A stretch of DNA of 55,146 nt from Lentilactobacillus sunkii DSM 19904 (lineage in GTDB: Bacteria > Bacillota > Bacilli > Lactobacillales > Lactobacillaceae). The DNA is taken from assembly GCF_001435575.1 (NCBI RefSeq), contig NZ_AZEA01000003.1, forward strand, positions 1 to 55,146, read 5' to 3'. The translations under genes were made by a program, and so were the position numbers. Below the pieces are notes generated by a model. The model worked only from the letters and a program-made list of their open reading frames with translations. It searched no databases and was not told the origin of the DNA. Position 1 is the stretch's first letter. Every line of letters starts with the position of its first letter. This document shows positions 1 to 9,669 of the stretch, one piece after another.

Positions 1-3
1 TAT

Positions 4-25
4 CGGCGGGACTTATGTCCCGGCC
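4..25 (-). terminator. Inverted repeat downstream of aspS, cut by window edge
   Basis: A six-base-pair GC-rich stem (CGGGAC/GTCCCG, loop TTAT) lies about 36 bases past the aspS stop codon. It could be the terminator of the hisS-aspS transcript, but the expected T-run would lie outside the window, so this is a guess from position. Confidence 0.35.
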
Positions 26-60
26 CCTTTTAGATAATTGTTTAATTTAAAAACGATTAA

Positions 61-1848
61 TTATTTTTCACCATCCGGCTTGGCAACAAACAAGCCCAGA
101 TCTTCAAGCTGTTTGGTTGCAACTGGTTGTGGTGCACTCGTTAATGGTTCAACTGCTTTTGAGTTCTTAGGGAACGCAATAACATCACGAATGTTATCAC
201 GGTCGGCAAGCAATCGTACGAAACGGTCCAACCCAATAGCAAGACCGCCATGAGGTGGAAAACCATAGTCCAGAGCATTTAGGAAGTAGCCAAATTGAGC
301 TTCGGCACTCTCTTTTGTAAAGCCAAGTGCTTCAAACATCTTTTCTTGAAGGGCTCGAGTGTGAATACGAATCGATCCGCCACCCAGTTCAAGACCGTTA
401 AGGATGATGTCATAACTTTGAGCATAAGCTTTATGAGGATCTTCACCCTCGTTCATCAAGTAATGAACATCATTTTCATTAGGCATGGTGAATGGATGGT
501 GAGCAGCAACGTAACGCTTTAAATCTACATCCCAGTCAAACAATGGCCAGTTCACAATCCAGAGGAATGCAAACTTGGACTCGTCAATCATGTCTTGTTC
601 CTTAGCGATTTCAACACGGAGATAAGCCAAGGTGTTGGCAACAACCCGACTGTTGTCGGCAGCAAACAATAGCAAGTCGCCTGGTTTTGCTTCGGCTTTT
701 GCTAAAATCTTTTCGCGAAGATCGGCATCTTTAAAGAATTTTGCGATTGGCCCGTTAAAGCCATCATCGGTAACCTTCAACCATGCAAGGCCTTTGGCAC
801 CAAATCGTTCAACGTAGTCGGCAAACTTATCCAAATCCTTACGTGAATACTTTTCAGCACCACCTGGAACGGCAATTGCCTTAACCTGACCGCCATCTTT
901 GACAGCACCGGAGAATACCTTGAAATCAACATCTTTCATAATATCTGAAAGATCCTTTAATTCCATTCCGAAACGAACATCAGGCTGATCAGTACCATAT
1001 CGGGCCATTGACTCATCCCAGTCCATACGCTGGAATGGTAACTTAACATCGATTCCCATGGCATCTTTCATGACCTTGGCGATGAAGCCTTCAGTCACGT
1101 CCTCAATTTCTTCCTGATCGGCGAATGACATTTCCATATCAATCTGGGTAAATTCAGGCTGACGGTCGCCACGCAAATCTTCATCACGATAACAGCGGGC
1201 AATTTGATAATACTTATCAAAACCGGCACCCATCAACAATTGTTTGAACTGTTGTGGTGACTGTGGCAGTGCGTAGAATGAACCGGGATAAACCCGTGAT
1301 GGAACCAGATAATCACGGGCACCTTCAGGCGTTGATTTAGTCAATGTTGGTGTTTCAATATCAATGAAGTCATTCTTGTCAAAATAACTGTGAATTGACT
1401 GGATAATGCGATTTCTTAATAAAATGTTTTTTTGCATTTCAGGACGACGAAGATCCAAGTACCGGTACTTGAGCTTCAAATCTTCAGAAACGTTAATTCC
1501 ATCTTGAATGTAAAATGGCGGAGTTTTGGCAGTAGCCAAGATTTTTGCGTCAGTAATATCAACTTCGATCTTACCGGTCTTCATCTTTGGATTAATTTCT
1601 TTAGGGTCCCGAGCAACAACTTTACCTTTGGCCTCAACAACAAATTCACTTCGAAGCTTGTCGGCAACTGCTAAAGCATCTTTTCCAAATTCTTCACTGA
1701 ATACCAGTTGAACAATTCCCTCGCGATCACGCAGTTCAATGAAAATCAGGCCACCCAGGTCACGACGTTTTTGAACCCAGCCTTTCAGGACAACTTCCTC
1801 GCCGATGAGCTGCTCATCAACAAGGCCAGCATAGGTAGTTCTCTTCAT
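61..1848 (-). CDS. aspS: Aspartate--tRNA ligase
   Basis: Charges tRNA-Asp with aspartate in the cytoplasm. The 595-residue length matches bacterial AspRS. The N-terminal OB-fold that reads the anticodon covers about residues 1-110 ([21 protein letters not shown]). Class II motif 2 is RCYRDED at 218-224, the bacterial GAD insertion follows at roughly 290-420, and motif 3 with GLDRF is at 539-543. It starts two bases after the hisS stop, so the two are co-transcribed from the T-box-controlled promoter upstream of hisS. Whether it is discriminating or also charges tRNA-Asn cannot be decided here. Confidence 0.97.
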   Translation of the reverse strand: MKRTTYAGLVDEQLIGEEVVLKGWVQKRRDLGGLIFIELRDREGIVQLVFSEEFGKDALAVADKLRSEFVVEAKGKVVARDPKEINPKMKTGKIEVDITDAKILATAKTPPFYIQDGINVSEDLKLKYRYLDLRRPEMQKNILLRNRIIQSIHSYFDKNDFIDIETPTLTKSTPEGARDYLVPSRVYPGSFYALPQSPQQFKQLLMGAGFDKYYQIARCYRDEDLRGDRQPEFTQIDMEMSFADQEEIEDVTEGFIAKVMKDAMGIDVKLPFQRMDWDESMARYGTDQPDVRFGMELKDLSDIMKDVDFKVFSGAVKDGGQVKAIAVPGGAEKYSRKDLDKFADYVERFGAKGLAWLKVTDDGFNGPIAKFFKDADLREKILAKAEAKPGDLLLFAADNSRVVANTLAYLRVEIAKEQDMIDESKFAFLWIVNWPLFDWDVDLKRYVAAHHPFTMPNENDVHYLMNEGEDPHKAYAQSYDIILNGLELGGGSIRIHTRALQEKMFEALGFTKESAEAQFGYFLNALDYGFPPHGGLAIGLDRFVRLLADRDNIRDVIAFPKNSKAVEPLTSAPQPVATKQLEDLGLFVAKPDGEK

Positions 1849-1850
1849 GT

Positions 1851-3158
1851 CTAATCAATCTCCTCATCATCTGTAAAATATTTGGTAATGATATCGTCAA
1901 AATCTTTGAAAATATCAGCAAGCGGTACTGAAACTTCCTTGCCAGTCTGCATCTGCTTAACATTGGCAGTTTTATTTTCCAATTCACTTTCACCAATCGT
2001 GATCGTGTACTGGGCGTTTAACTTATTGGCTGTCTTGAACTGGGCCTTTGGCTTTCGGTTGAGATAATCACGATCCGCTGCAAAGCCATCAGCACGCAAG
2101 GCTTGAACAATTTGCAGTGTCAAAACGCTGGTCTGTTCACCAATTCCAACCACATAGGCATCAAGCTGATCAAGAACCGGGAACTTAACCCCCTGAGCTT
2201 CCATTAAGAGCATCAAGCGTTCCATTCCAAGGCCAAAGCCAATTCCAGGCATTTCCGGACCACCCAGCTGTTCAACCAGGCCGTTATATCGACCACCTGC
2301 ACAGATTGTGGTGTATCCATCCCCCAATGCCTTGGAATTTGCCATAATCTCAAAAATTGTATGGTTATAATAATCAAGGCCACGAACCATATCGGGATCA
2401 ATGACATATGGGATGTTTAATGATTCCAGAAGGCTTTTGACTTTATCAAAATGCTTTTGCGATTTTTCGTTGAGATAATCTAAAATTGAAGGCGCACCCT
2501 TCACAATTTCTTTATCTCGTTTGTCTTTACTGTCCAGCACCCGAAGTGGGTTTTTGTGCAGACGCACTTTAGAGTCATCGCTTAATTCATCAAAATGGGG
2601 ATCCAGATAATCAATCAACGCTTGTCGATAAGCGTCACGGGACTCTTTGTCGCCCAAGGAGTTAATTTCCAGTCTAAGATTGGATAAACCAAAGTGCTTT
2701 AGTAAATCCATCCCCATTGCAATTACTTCAACATCCAATTCCGGTTCATCACTGCCAAAAGCTTCAACACCAATCTGGTGGAATTCCCGTTGGCGACCGG
2801 ATTGTGGCCGCTCATAACGGAACATCGAACCCATGTAAAAGACTTTGACTGGACGTGGATGTTCGGGACCATAGAGCTTGTTTTCGACAAACGCTCGAAC
2901 AACGCCCGCCGTTCCCTCTGGGCGTAAACTCATATGGCGATCGCCTTTATCTTTAAAATCATACATTTCTTTAGTCACAACGTCGGAAGTATCGCCAGAC
3001 GTTCTGGAAAAGACATCGAAACTTTCAAACATTGGTGTCCGAATTTCCTGATAACGATAATCGTTAAACAACATCCGGGCCGTTTCTTCAACGTAATTCC
3101 ATTTTTGAGCCTCGCCTGGTAAAATATCAGCCGTTCCTTTTGGTCGTTGATATCTCAT
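1851..3158 (-). CDS. hisS: Histidine--tRNA ligase
   Basis: Charges tRNA-His. It is 435 residues from the chosen ATG ([12 protein letters not shown]), which has a good Shine-Dalgarno (GGGAGG) just upstream. The frame stays open a further 23 codons, but that stretch is the T-box terminator, so the longer start is rejected. Class II features are visible: [13 protein letters not shown], the HisRS signatures [12 protein letters not shown] and AGGRYNGLV, and motif 3 [10 protein letters not shown]. It is first in the hisS-aspS operon, a common Firmicutes pair. Confidence 0.97.
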   Translation of the reverse strand: MRYQRPKGTADILPGEAQKWNYVEETARMLFNDYRYQEIRTPMFESFDVFSRTSGDTSDVVTKEMYDFKDKGDRHMSLRPEGTAGVVRAFVENKLYGPEHPRPVKVFYMGSMFRYERPQSGRQREFHQIGVEAFGSDEPELDVEVIAMGMDLLKHFGLSNLRLEINSLGDKESRDAYRQALIDYLDPHFDELSDDSKVRLHKNPLRVLDSKDKRDKEIVKGAPSILDYLNEKSQKHFDKVKSLLESLNIPYVIDPDMVRGLDYYNHTIFEIMANSKALGDGYTTICAGGRYNGLVEQLGGPEMPGIGFGLGMERLMLLMEAQGVKFPVLDQLDAYVVGIGEQTSVLTLQIVQALRADGFAADRDYLNRKPKAQFKTANKLNAQYTITIGESELENKTANVKQMQTGKEVSVPLADIFKDFDDIITKYFTDDEEID

Positions 3159-3185
3159 AATTGTTTCCTCCCACTTAAATTTCCG

Positions 3186-3402
3186 AAAAAAAAGACCCCT
3201 GCCCGAAGACAAGGGTGCAATGCGCACGGTACCACCTTAATTATTTCTCAAGGATAACGCTCGCACGAATAGCATTTCGCTATTAACCATCATTAGCAAA
3301 AAGTGTCACTTCAGAATAATTGACGCATTCTTTCACCAAATGAATGCTCTCTGGAAGCCAATTATTCCGACAGTTCTTTTTATCGGTTGAATATTTAACT
3401 GC
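3186..3402 (-). promoter_or_regulatory. T-box riboswitch leader of hisS-aspS
   Basis: Read on the minus strand, the leader has the hallmark parts in order. A stem I distal region holds AGAGAG and GGTGAAAGAATGC, a specifier region lies near 3303-3307, and the T-box core AAGGTGGTACCGTG is at 3225-3238. A terminator follows (ACCCTTG/CAGGGGT stem plus T-run, 3186-3217) and ends about 28 bases before the hisS start. Uncharged tRNA pairing with the T-box should favour the antiterminator and allow transcription. The specifier region reads GACAC, so GAC (Asp) and CAC (His) overlap. I favour GAC because specifiers are usually followed by a purine. This leader fills the gene-free stretch 3159-3524 together with two divergent promoters. 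Confidence 0.93.
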
Positions 3403-3407
3403 CTTTA

Positions 3408-3436
3408 AGATTAGATTAACCGACACAAAATGTCAA
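3408..3436 (-). promoter_or_regulatory. Sigma-A promoter of hisS-aspS
   Basis: On the minus strand TTGACA (3431-3436), a 17-base spacer, and TAATCT (3408-3413). It sits just upstream of the T-box stem I and is a strong match by eye. Confidence 0.8.
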
Positions 3437-3488
3437 GAGAACATCGAGATGATTTTTAATCAGACTAGCCTCGCAAGCTGATTTCAAC

Positions 3489-3494
3489 TATAAT
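3489..3494 (+). promoter_or_regulatory. -10 box of the amidase promoter
   Basis: A perfect TATAAT lies 31 bases before the amidase start. No good -35 hexamer is seen at 17 bases (TAGCCT), so promoter strength is uncertain. Confidence 0.5.
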
Positions 3495-3524
3495 ATTATT
3501 ATTTGAGTGAGGAAAGATTTGACC

Positions 3525-4367
3525 GTGAAAAAATTCTGGGAAAATAAAAGCTGGATTATCGCAACTTTAGCGATCATCATTACGTTTTTTGTGTTGATCC
3601 TATCGTTGGAATCAAATTCAGTCACTGTAAAAGTCAATCAATTGAATATTCGAAGTGGGCCTTCAGTCACTTATTCGGTCAAGGCAAAAGTCAAGCATGG
3701 ACAACGTCTCCAGGTTATCAGCCGAAAAAGCAACTGGATCAAAGTTATTTACAAGCATCGGACAATCGGCTGGGTTGCTGCTTGGCTGGTTCAAAATACC
3801 AACGTGCAAAACGTCACCCGGCTATCTGAAGCAACCATCGTCCTTGATCCAGGGCATGGCGGTTCGGATACCGGCGCCCTGTCGATGAACGGACAGCCTG
3901 AAAAGCGCTACACGCTGGAGGTCGCCAAACGGGTGGAACGAAAGCTTCAAGCCCGTGGTGCTCGCGTCGTCATGACCCGTGACAGCGATAAAACCGTGCC
4001 GTTAGCCGCAAGACCTGAAGTTGCCAACTCGGCATCCGCCAATATTTTTGTGAGTTTTCATTTCGATTCATCCGATGAAAATAACGTTGCCTCGGGGTAC
4101 ACGTGTTATTTTTATCATGATGGTGATTCTAAAAAGTTGGCAAAGGCCGTGAATAACAACATGAGCGACCTTCCCCTTCCTTCCCGAGGTGTGGATTTCG
4201 GAAACTTCCTGGTAATTCGAGACAATTCCGTCCCTGCAATCCTGATTGAAGGCGGCTACATTAACACCAAAAAAGATTTCAAACAAATAAAAGATCCAGC
4301 GTATCAAAAAAAGCTTGCCACCGATGTTGTTAACGGAATTGCAAACTATTTTAAAAATAATAATTAA
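3525..4367 (+). CDS. N-acetylmuramoyl-L-alanine amidase with SH3b domain
   Basis: Peptidoglycan hydrolase that cleaves the bond between MurNAc and the stem peptide. An uncleaved-looking membrane anchor or signal segment (WIIATLAIIITFFVLILSL, about residues 9-28) is followed by a bacterial SH3 domain (LNIRSGPS...GWVAAWL, about 35-92) and an Amidase_3 zinc domain to the end. Zinc and catalytic signatures are DPGHGG, the Glu in YTLEVAKRV, SFHFDSSD and ILIEGG. The start is GTG at 3525, because an AGGA sits 11 bases ahead; a GTG at 3507 in frame lies over that site. It matches B. subtilis YrvJ, which lies between dtd and hisS in the same direction. Here it is on the opposite strand, convergent with the HAD gene. 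Confidence 0.9.
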   Translation: MKKFWENKSWIIATLAIIITFFVLILSLESNSVTVKVNQLNIRSGPSVTYSVKAKVKHGQRLQVISRKSNWIKVIYKHRTIGWVAAWLVQNTNVQNVTRLSEATIVLDPGHGGSDTGALSMNGQPEKRYTLEVAKRVERKLQARGARVVMTRDSDKTVPLAARPEVANSASANIFVSFHFDSSDENNVASGYTCYFYHDGDSKKLAKAVNNNMSDLPLPSRGVDFGNFLVIRDNSVPAILIEGGYINTKKDFKQIKDPAYQKKLATDVVNGIANYFKNNN

Positions 4368-4368
4368 A

Positions 4369-5010
4369 TTATTTATTGGTCAACCAAGGAACCAGTTCAT
4401 TAATTTCGGTCACTCGGATCTCCGGGTTACCGGAATCAACAATAATTCCATCTGGATCAAACAGACATGAAGCGATATTTGCATTGTGCCCCGCAGCAAC
4501 ATCAAGTTTGCGGTCGCCAATCATGATCGCTTTTTTTCTGTCGACTTCGTTGGATTTGATTAACCAATTAATTGAATCCGGCTTTGGCTTCCTTGGAAAG
4601 TTTTGGTCTGAGGTCACAAAGTCACTAAAATCCTCAAGAAGGTCAAATTTCTTCAACATTGATTTAGCTTGATCATCCCGATGCGTCAGTAAAAAGTTGC
4701 GGCCATTCATCGAGATTGCTAATTCAAGAACTTCTTTGGCACCAGGAAATGGCAAGGCATCCTCAACCAACTCAGTTTGATACTTCTTGTTTAACTTCCG
4801 TAATTGTTTTTCCTCAATTCCATAAAATGACGAAAACTTTCTGATGGCGGTTCCAACATCATGCTGGCGCATAATCACATATATTTGATGCTGGTCAATC
4901 TCGACATCATCAATTCCCAAGTCACCAAGCGCTTGAACAAATGCTGCAACCATTTTTGGATAAGTATCAAAAAGCGTTCCGTCAAAATCCCAAAACAATT
5001 GATTAATCAT
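4369..5010 (-). CDS. HAD family hydrolase, phosphoglycolate-phosphatase-like
   Basis: A 213-residue HAD phosphatase with an alpha-helical cap (subclass I). Motif I is DFDGTLFDT near residue 8, motif II THRDD near 109, motif III the Lys of KPKPD near 142, and motif IV GDRKLD near 165. The substrate is not evident; small phosphorylated metabolites are usual for the family. It is preceded by its own Shine-Dalgarno (AAGGAGTGG) right after the dtd terminator, so it may depend on read-through or an unseen promoter. The stop is one base from the convergent amidase stop. Confidence 0.85.
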   Translation of the reverse strand: MINQLFWDFDGTLFDTYPKMVAAFVQALGDLGIDDVEIDQHQIYVIMRQHDVGTAIRKFSSFYGIEEKQLRKLNKKYQTELVEDALPFPGAKEVLELAISMNGRNFLLTHRDDQAKSMLKKFDLLEDFSDFVTSDQNFPRKPKPDSINWLIKSNEVDRKKAIMIGDRKLDVAAGHNANIASCLFDPDGIIVDSGNPEIRVTEINELVPWLTNK

Positions 5011-5023
5011 CTTACCACTCCTT

Positions 5024-5054
5024 AAAAAAGCCGAATCGTAAAGATTCGACTTTT
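5024..5054 (-). terminator. Rho-independent terminator after dtd
   Basis: On the minus strand GTCGAATC, a short loop and GATTCGGC form a stem followed by six T, 17 bases beyond the dtd stop. Confidence 0.8.
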
Positions 5055-5071
5055 ATTTGTCATTCAAAATA

Positions 5072-5518
5072 TCACTTATGTTCTGTATCAAAAATAATAG
5101 TCACGGGACCATCATTTTGAATATTAACCAACATATCGGCGCCGAAAACGCCACTTTGAACGTCCAGCCCAGTTTGACGCAGACTGTCGTTGAGCTGTTC
5201 ATACACTTTATCTGCGTGTTCGGGTTCACCGGCATTGGTGAAGCTGGGACGGTTACCCTTCTTGGTATCTGCATACAGTGTAAACTGAGAAATTGATAAA
5301 ATGGCTCCATGAACGGCATTAATGTCAAGATTCAACTTGCCGTTTTCATCTTCAAACACTCTCAGTTTGCTAATTTTATGAGTTAAATAGGCAACTTCTT
5401 CATCACCATCAGTATCGCTGACACCAACCAATAGTGCAAAGCCTTTGCCAATTTGACCATGTACTTTGCCGTCGATACTAACAGACGCTTCTCTTACTCT
5501 TTGCAATACGACTCTCAT
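5072..5518 (-). CDS. dtd: D-aminoacyl-tRNA deacylase
   Basis: Removes D-amino acids (and mischarged glycine) from tRNA, protecting translation. The 148-residue length is typical. The active-site signatures are SQFTLYAD in the middle and the Gly-cisPro motif, here DGPVTI near the C-terminus. It lies 12 bases after rel, the usual Firmicutes rel-dtd pair, and is followed by a terminator. Confidence 0.96.
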   Translation of the reverse strand: MRVVLQRVREASVSIDGKVHGQIGKGFALLVGVSDTDGDEEVAYLTHKISKLRVFEDENGKLNLDINAVHGAILSISQFTLYADTKKGNRPSFTNAGEPEHADKVYEQLNDSLRQTGLDVQSGVFGADMLVNIQNDGPVTIIFDTEHK

Positions 5519-5530
5519 CGAGCTAAACTC

Positions 5531-7759
5531 CTATCTGAATTTTCGTTCAACCAAGTAAACGTCGTGAACATTCTTGATTGCACCGATTAATCGATCCAGC
5601 TGTTCCAAATTCCGGACACCAACGGCCAATGTAATTGTAGCCATTTTATTATTATCCACCTGGCCGTTGACTGAAGATACAGACTTCGTAACACTGTTGA
5701 CTGCAGTTAACACATTAGTCAACAAGCCGGCTCGATTGTATCCCTGAACTGACAGGCTGGCATCATAAATCGTTCGTTCTTCAGGGTTGTTGGCCCAAGC
5801 AACTTCAATTAAGCGCTCGCCATTTTCTTCGGCAGTCTTAATATTTGGGCAGTCGACACGATGGATTGAAACACCACGGCCCTTGGTAATATACCCGACA
5901 ATTTCATCACCTGGTACTGGGGTACAGCAATGACTCAGTCGAACTAATAAGTTATCGACACCCTCGATGACAATCCCGTTGGAAGATTTTCGTTTCTTTT
6001 GTTTTTTCGTCGTTTCCGCATCTTCAGAAATTGTCTGATGACCTTCGAGAACTTCCTTTTCGGCTTTATCCTGGCGTTCTTTTTTAAGCTGAGCCCGGGC
6101 ATCTTCGGTCAGTCGATTGATAACCCCGGTTGGCTGAACATCACCGAAACCAACGGCGGCCAATAAATCATCGGCATGCTGGTAATGCATATTAACGGCA
6201 GCTTTCTCCAAGTTATCGGGAACCATAATCCGATTGGGTTCGAATCCGGCTTCCCGCAGTCTTCTGGAAATCAAATTTCGCCCGTCGTCAACATTCTTAG
6301 TGCGGTCTTCTTGTCTGAAGTACTGCTTGATTTTATTTCTGGCACGTCGGGTATGGACCAGCTTCAGCCAATCACGACTTGGACCGGCTGATCCGGTTGC
6401 GGTAATGATGTCGACAATATCACCATTTTTCACTTGATGATCCAGTGGGACAATCTTGCCGTTAACCCTGGCACCAGTTGTATGGTTTCCAACCTCAGTG
6501 TGAATCATGTAAGCCATGTCAAGCGGTCCAGCACCCTTGGGAAGTTCATAAACGTCGCCTTTGGGGGTAAAGACGTAAACATGATCGCCAAACAGTTCAC
6601 CTTTGACACTGTCCATAAAATCGGCAGCGTCATCGGTATCTTCCTGCAGTTCGATGATTTGCTTAAACCAATTCAGTTTGTTGTTGTCTTGGGAAGTTTT
6701 AACCCCGCTGGTAATACCTTCCTTGTATGCCCAGTGAGCAGCAATACCAAACTCAGCAACCCGGTGCATTTCCTCAGTCCGGATCTGAACTTCCAAAGGT
6801 TTGCCTTCGGGTCCAATAACCGTGGTATGCAGGGATTGATACATGTTGGCCTTTGGCATTGCGATATAGTCTTTAAATCGGCCTGGCATTGGTTTCCACT
6901 CAGAGTGAATTGCCCCCAAAACTGCATAACAGTCCTTAATCGAGTCAACAATCACCCGGATTGCAAGCAGATCATAGATTTGACTGAACTGCTTGTGTTT
7001 TTCAACCATTTTGCGATAAACGGAGTAAATGTGCTTCGGCCGGCCGTAGATTTCCGCCTTGACACCTAATGCAGAAATTGCGTGTTTGACTTCACTAATT
7101 GCTTTGTCAATATAATCCACCCGCTGATCACGACGTGAATTCATCAAATGAACAATTCGATAATATTGCTGCGGGTTAAGATAACGCAGGGAAATATCTT
7201 CGAGCTCCCACTTGATGGTTCCGATACCTAAACGATCAGCAATCGGTGCGTAGATTTCCAAGGTTTCACTGGCAATTCGGCGTTGCTTATCAGGGCGCAA
7301 CGACTTAAGCGTCCGCATGTTATGCAGCCGATCAGCCAACTTAACAATCATGACTCTGATATCTTTACACATTGCCAGAAGAAGCTTTCGATGGTTTTCA
7401 GCCAGCCGTTCTTCGCTCGATTTGTATTTGATTTTGGACAGCTTGGTAACCCCATCGACAATCAGCGCGATATCATGGCCAAACAGCTCCTGAATGTCAC
7501 TTAAGGTGGCACCGGTATCTTCTACTACATCATGAAGAAAACCGGCTGAAACGGTCTCAGGATCCATATGCAGGTCAGCAAGAATTCCTGCAACTTGAGT
7601 TGGATGTGTGATATAGGGCTCACCGGATTGGCGTTTTTGATATTGGTGAGCGATTTTTGCGAATTTATACGCTTTTTTGATCTCATCGACATGTTCCTTG
7701 TTCATGTATTCAGAAACTTTATCAATGACATCATCTGGCGTCCATATTTTGGTTGCCAT
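5531..7759 (-). CDS. rel: Bifunctional (p)ppGpp synthetase/hydrolase (RSH)
   Basis: Makes and degrades the stringent-response alarmone on the ribosome. It is 742 residues from ATG 7759 (MATKIWTPDDV); an in-frame start 13 codons earlier is possible. Domains in order are the HD hydrolase (HPTQVAGILADL, then HDVVEDTGAT), the synthetase (GRPKHIYSVYRKM and the EVQIRTEEMH region), TGS (YVFTPKGDVYELPKGA), a conserved-cysteine zinc-finger-like domain (SHCCTPVPGDEIVGY...DCPN) and a C-terminal ACT domain. Both catalytic domains look intact, so a bifunctional enzyme is expected. It is downstream of rsmE across an 87-base gap. Confidence 0.96.
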   Translation of the reverse strand: MATKIWTPDDVIDKVSEYMNKEHVDEIKKAYKFAKIAHQYQKRQSGEPYITHPTQVAGILADLHMDPETVSAGFLHDVVEDTGATLSDIQELFGHDIALIVDGVTKLSKIKYKSSEERLAENHRKLLLAMCKDIRVMIVKLADRLHNMRTLKSLRPDKQRRIASETLEIYAPIADRLGIGTIKWELEDISLRYLNPQQYYRIVHLMNSRRDQRVDYIDKAISEVKHAISALGVKAEIYGRPKHIYSVYRKMVEKHKQFSQIYDLLAIRVIVDSIKDCYAVLGAIHSEWKPMPGRFKDYIAMPKANMYQSLHTTVIGPEGKPLEVQIRTEEMHRVAEFGIAAHWAYKEGITSGVKTSQDNNKLNWFKQIIELQEDTDDAADFMDSVKGELFGDHVYVFTPKGDVYELPKGAGPLDMAYMIHTEVGNHTTGARVNGKIVPLDHQVKNGDIVDIITATGSAGPSRDWLKLVHTRRARNKIKQYFRQEDRTKNVDDGRNLISRRLREAGFEPNRIMVPDNLEKAAVNMHYQHADDLLAAVGFGDVQPTGVINRLTEDARAQLKKERQDKAEKEVLEGHQTISEDAETTKKQKKRKSSNGIVIEGVDNLLVRLSHCCTPVPGDEIVGYITKGRGVSIHRVDCPNIKTAEENGERLIEVAWANNPEERTIYDASLSVQGYNRAGLLTNVLTAVNSVTKSVSSVNGQVDNNKMATITLAVGVRNLEQLDRLIGAIKNVHDVYLVERKFR

Positions 7760-7846
7760 TCTATCAACTCTTCTCTTCTGCCCGGAGGCGTTCATCAATT
7801 AATCTTTATCATAATAATATCATTGTTGTCAACGTAATTCAGCTAA

Positions 7847-8587
7847 CTAAATCAGTTCGGTTAATACTGAAACAGCACTCAAAAAATACAGAGGTGCCGT
7901 CTCTGTCCGCATGATCCGTGGCGCGAGGCCGGCGAGGACGAATCCATTGTCTTTTAACAAGGCAATTTCGGCTTCACTGATCCCGCCTTCCGGCCCAAAT
8001 ACTGCGACAATCGATTGACCCGCTGAAGTCCGCTTGACAGCTTTGACCAATTGGGTTTCTTCACCATCCTTGGCCGATTCTTCATAAGCGACAAGTTTGG
8101 TATCAAAGTTGAGTTCGGTCAATGACTTTAGTCCATCAAGATACGTCACATTCGGTACTTTGTTTCGATGAGACTGTTCGGCTGCACTCAAGGCAACTTC
8201 ATTCAATCGGGCAATTTTTTTGGATGCCTTTTGGTTCCATTTGACAACCGACCAGTTCATTGGCAGAAAAATCACCTGCGAAACACCTAGTTCAGTTGCT
8301 TTTTGAACAATCCACTCAGGTTTATTGCCCTTTGACAAACCGCTTACGATTGTAACTGCCAGTGGCAGTTCGACATTCTTCTGAGTGGACTTCAAAATTG
8401 TCGCATCGACTTCACTACCATCAAGCTTGTTGACTTCGGCCTCAAATACTTGGTGCTCCAACGATACCAATTCAATGTGGTCACCAACTTCAGCTCGCAA
8501 AACTTTCCCCAGATGATGGGAAATGTTTGTTGGAAGTTGAATTGTTTGACCGGTTGTTAATGTTTGATTCATAAAATAATGTTGCAT
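7847..8587 (-). CDS. rsmE: 16S rRNA (uracil1498-N3)-methyltransferase
   Basis: Methylates U1498 in the decoding region of 16S rRNA using SAM. It is 246 residues, as usual. An N-terminal PUA-like domain (HHLGKVLRAEVGD) is followed by the SPOUT trefoil-knot domain with FGPEGGISEAE and RIMRTETAPLYFLSA. It begins two bases after the prmA stop, so translation is likely coupled. Confidence 0.96.
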   Translation of the reverse strand: MQHYFMNQTLTTGQTIQLPTNISHHLGKVLRAEVGDHIELVSLEHQVFEAEVNKLDGSEVDATILKSTQKNVELPLAVTIVSGLSKGNKPEWIVQKATELGVSQVIFLPMNWSVVKWNQKASKKIARLNEVALSAAEQSHRNKVPNVTYLDGLKSLTELNFDTKLVAYEESAKDGEETQLVKAVKRTSAGQSIVAVFGPEGGISEAEIALLKDNGFVLAGLAPRIMRTETAPLYFLSAVSVLTELI

Positions 8588-8589
8588 GA

Positions 8590-9549
8590 CTATTCCTCAT
8601 CCTTTGGTTTTTGAGCAATAATGCCATACCAATCTTTCATTTTCAATGTCTCGACAATTTGAAATCCCTGATCAACCATTGCTGATCGGACAACATCAAA
8701 TTTATCCTTGATAATTCCGGAAGTCAAAAAATAACCATCTGGCTTTAAATTGTCCCAAGCTTGGGGCACCAACGGAATAATAATTTCAGCAAGAATATTT
8801 GCCACCACGATGTCAACCTGTTGATGAATTCCCTTCAGCAGATCGTTGGCGGACACATGGATATTCTTTGCTGCCGGGTTAAGTTGAATGTTTTTTTCAG
8901 CTGATCTTACCGCAATATCATCGACATCGAATGCTGAAATTTCACCAGCCCCCATCAACTTTGCAGCGATGCTCAAGACACCGGATCCAGTTCCGACATC
9001 CAGAATTGATTCACCGCCTTGCATCACAATTTCAAGCGCTTGAAGAGATAGGCGTGTCGTCGGATGAGTCCCGGTGCCAAATGCCATTCCCGGGTCCAAA
9101 CGAACAATCTGTTCAAATTCAGATTTAGGCTGATAATCCTCCCAGCTCGGAACAATTGTAATGAATCTTGATATTGAAACGGGGTGATAATACTTCTCCC
9201 ATGCAGTTTGCCAGTCCTGATTGACAACTGGCGTGACATTTACCTCGGCTGGACCGGGGTTCAAACCAAATTTACTCAAATTGCGAACTTTTTGGGCAAT
9301 GTTATCAGCCTGTTGATCAATGTGCTGCTTGTTCGGGTAATAAGCCGACACAATGGCGCCTTGAGCAATATGAGCCAGATTTTTGGGATCGACAATTTCA
9401 CCATGATCGCCGTAACGGCCGGGCTTTAATTTCTCAAAATCTTTTGCATCCTCGATTGAAACACCGGATGCACCGTTCTCCATCAAAATATTGGAGACGG
9501 CTTCGACTGCCTCACTGGTTGTAATGATTGATAACTCTGTCCAATCCAT
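8590..9549 (-). CDS. prmA: Ribosomal protein L11 methyltransferase
   Basis: Trimethylates ribosomal protein L11 using SAM. It is 319 residues long, with an N-terminal substrate-recognition domain and a Rossmann domain with the signatures DPGMAFGTGTHPTT and ILDVGTGSGVLSI. VVANILAE is the post-motif. It heads the prmA-rsmE-rel-dtd block, an order common in lactobacilli. Confidence 0.96.
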   Translation of the reverse strand: MDWTELSIITTSEAVEAVSNILMENGASGVSIEDAKDFEKLKPGRYGDHGEIVDPKNLAHIAQGAIVSAYYPNKQHIDQQADNIAQKVRNLSKFGLNPGPAEVNVTPVVNQDWQTAWEKYYHPVSISRFITIVPSWEDYQPKSEFEQIVRLDPGMAFGTGTHPTTRLSLQALEIVMQGGESILDVGTGSGVLSIAAKLMGAGEISAFDVDDIAVRSAEKNIQLNPAAKNIHVSANDLLKGIHQQVDIVVANILAEIIIPLVPQAWDNLKPDGYFLTSGIIKDKFDVVRSAMVDQGFQIVETLKMKDWYGIIAQKPKDEE

Positions 9550-9617
9550 TGATTTCTCCTTTGATTATGCATTCCACTGCTGTTGCAATACATTGGTTTT
9601 TATCCATTTTAAACGGA

Positions 9618-9654
9618 AAGCTGGTTTCAGCCCAAATTAGGCAAAAACCAGCTT
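9618..9654 (-). terminator. Stem-loop after the islet gene at 9670
   Basis: AAGCTGGTTT and AAACCAGCTT form a ten-pair stem with a loop of about 17 bases. On the minus strand it is followed only by TTCCGTTT, so termination is plausible but not strong. Confidence 0.5.
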
Positions 9655-9669
9655 CTGTTAGAACCCGTA

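Noticed and set aside
3159-3227. Longer hisS start
   Set aside because: The extra 23 codons are the T-box terminator and the ribosome site, so translation begins at 3158.
3186-3402. A tRNA-like gene in the hisS leader
   Set aside because: No cloverleaf with CCA-end pairing; the parts match a T-box instead.
6434-7069. A 211-codon plus-strand open frame inside rel
   Set aside because: It is antisense to the synthetase and TGS region of a highly conserved gene, has no ribosome site and shows no recognisable domain.
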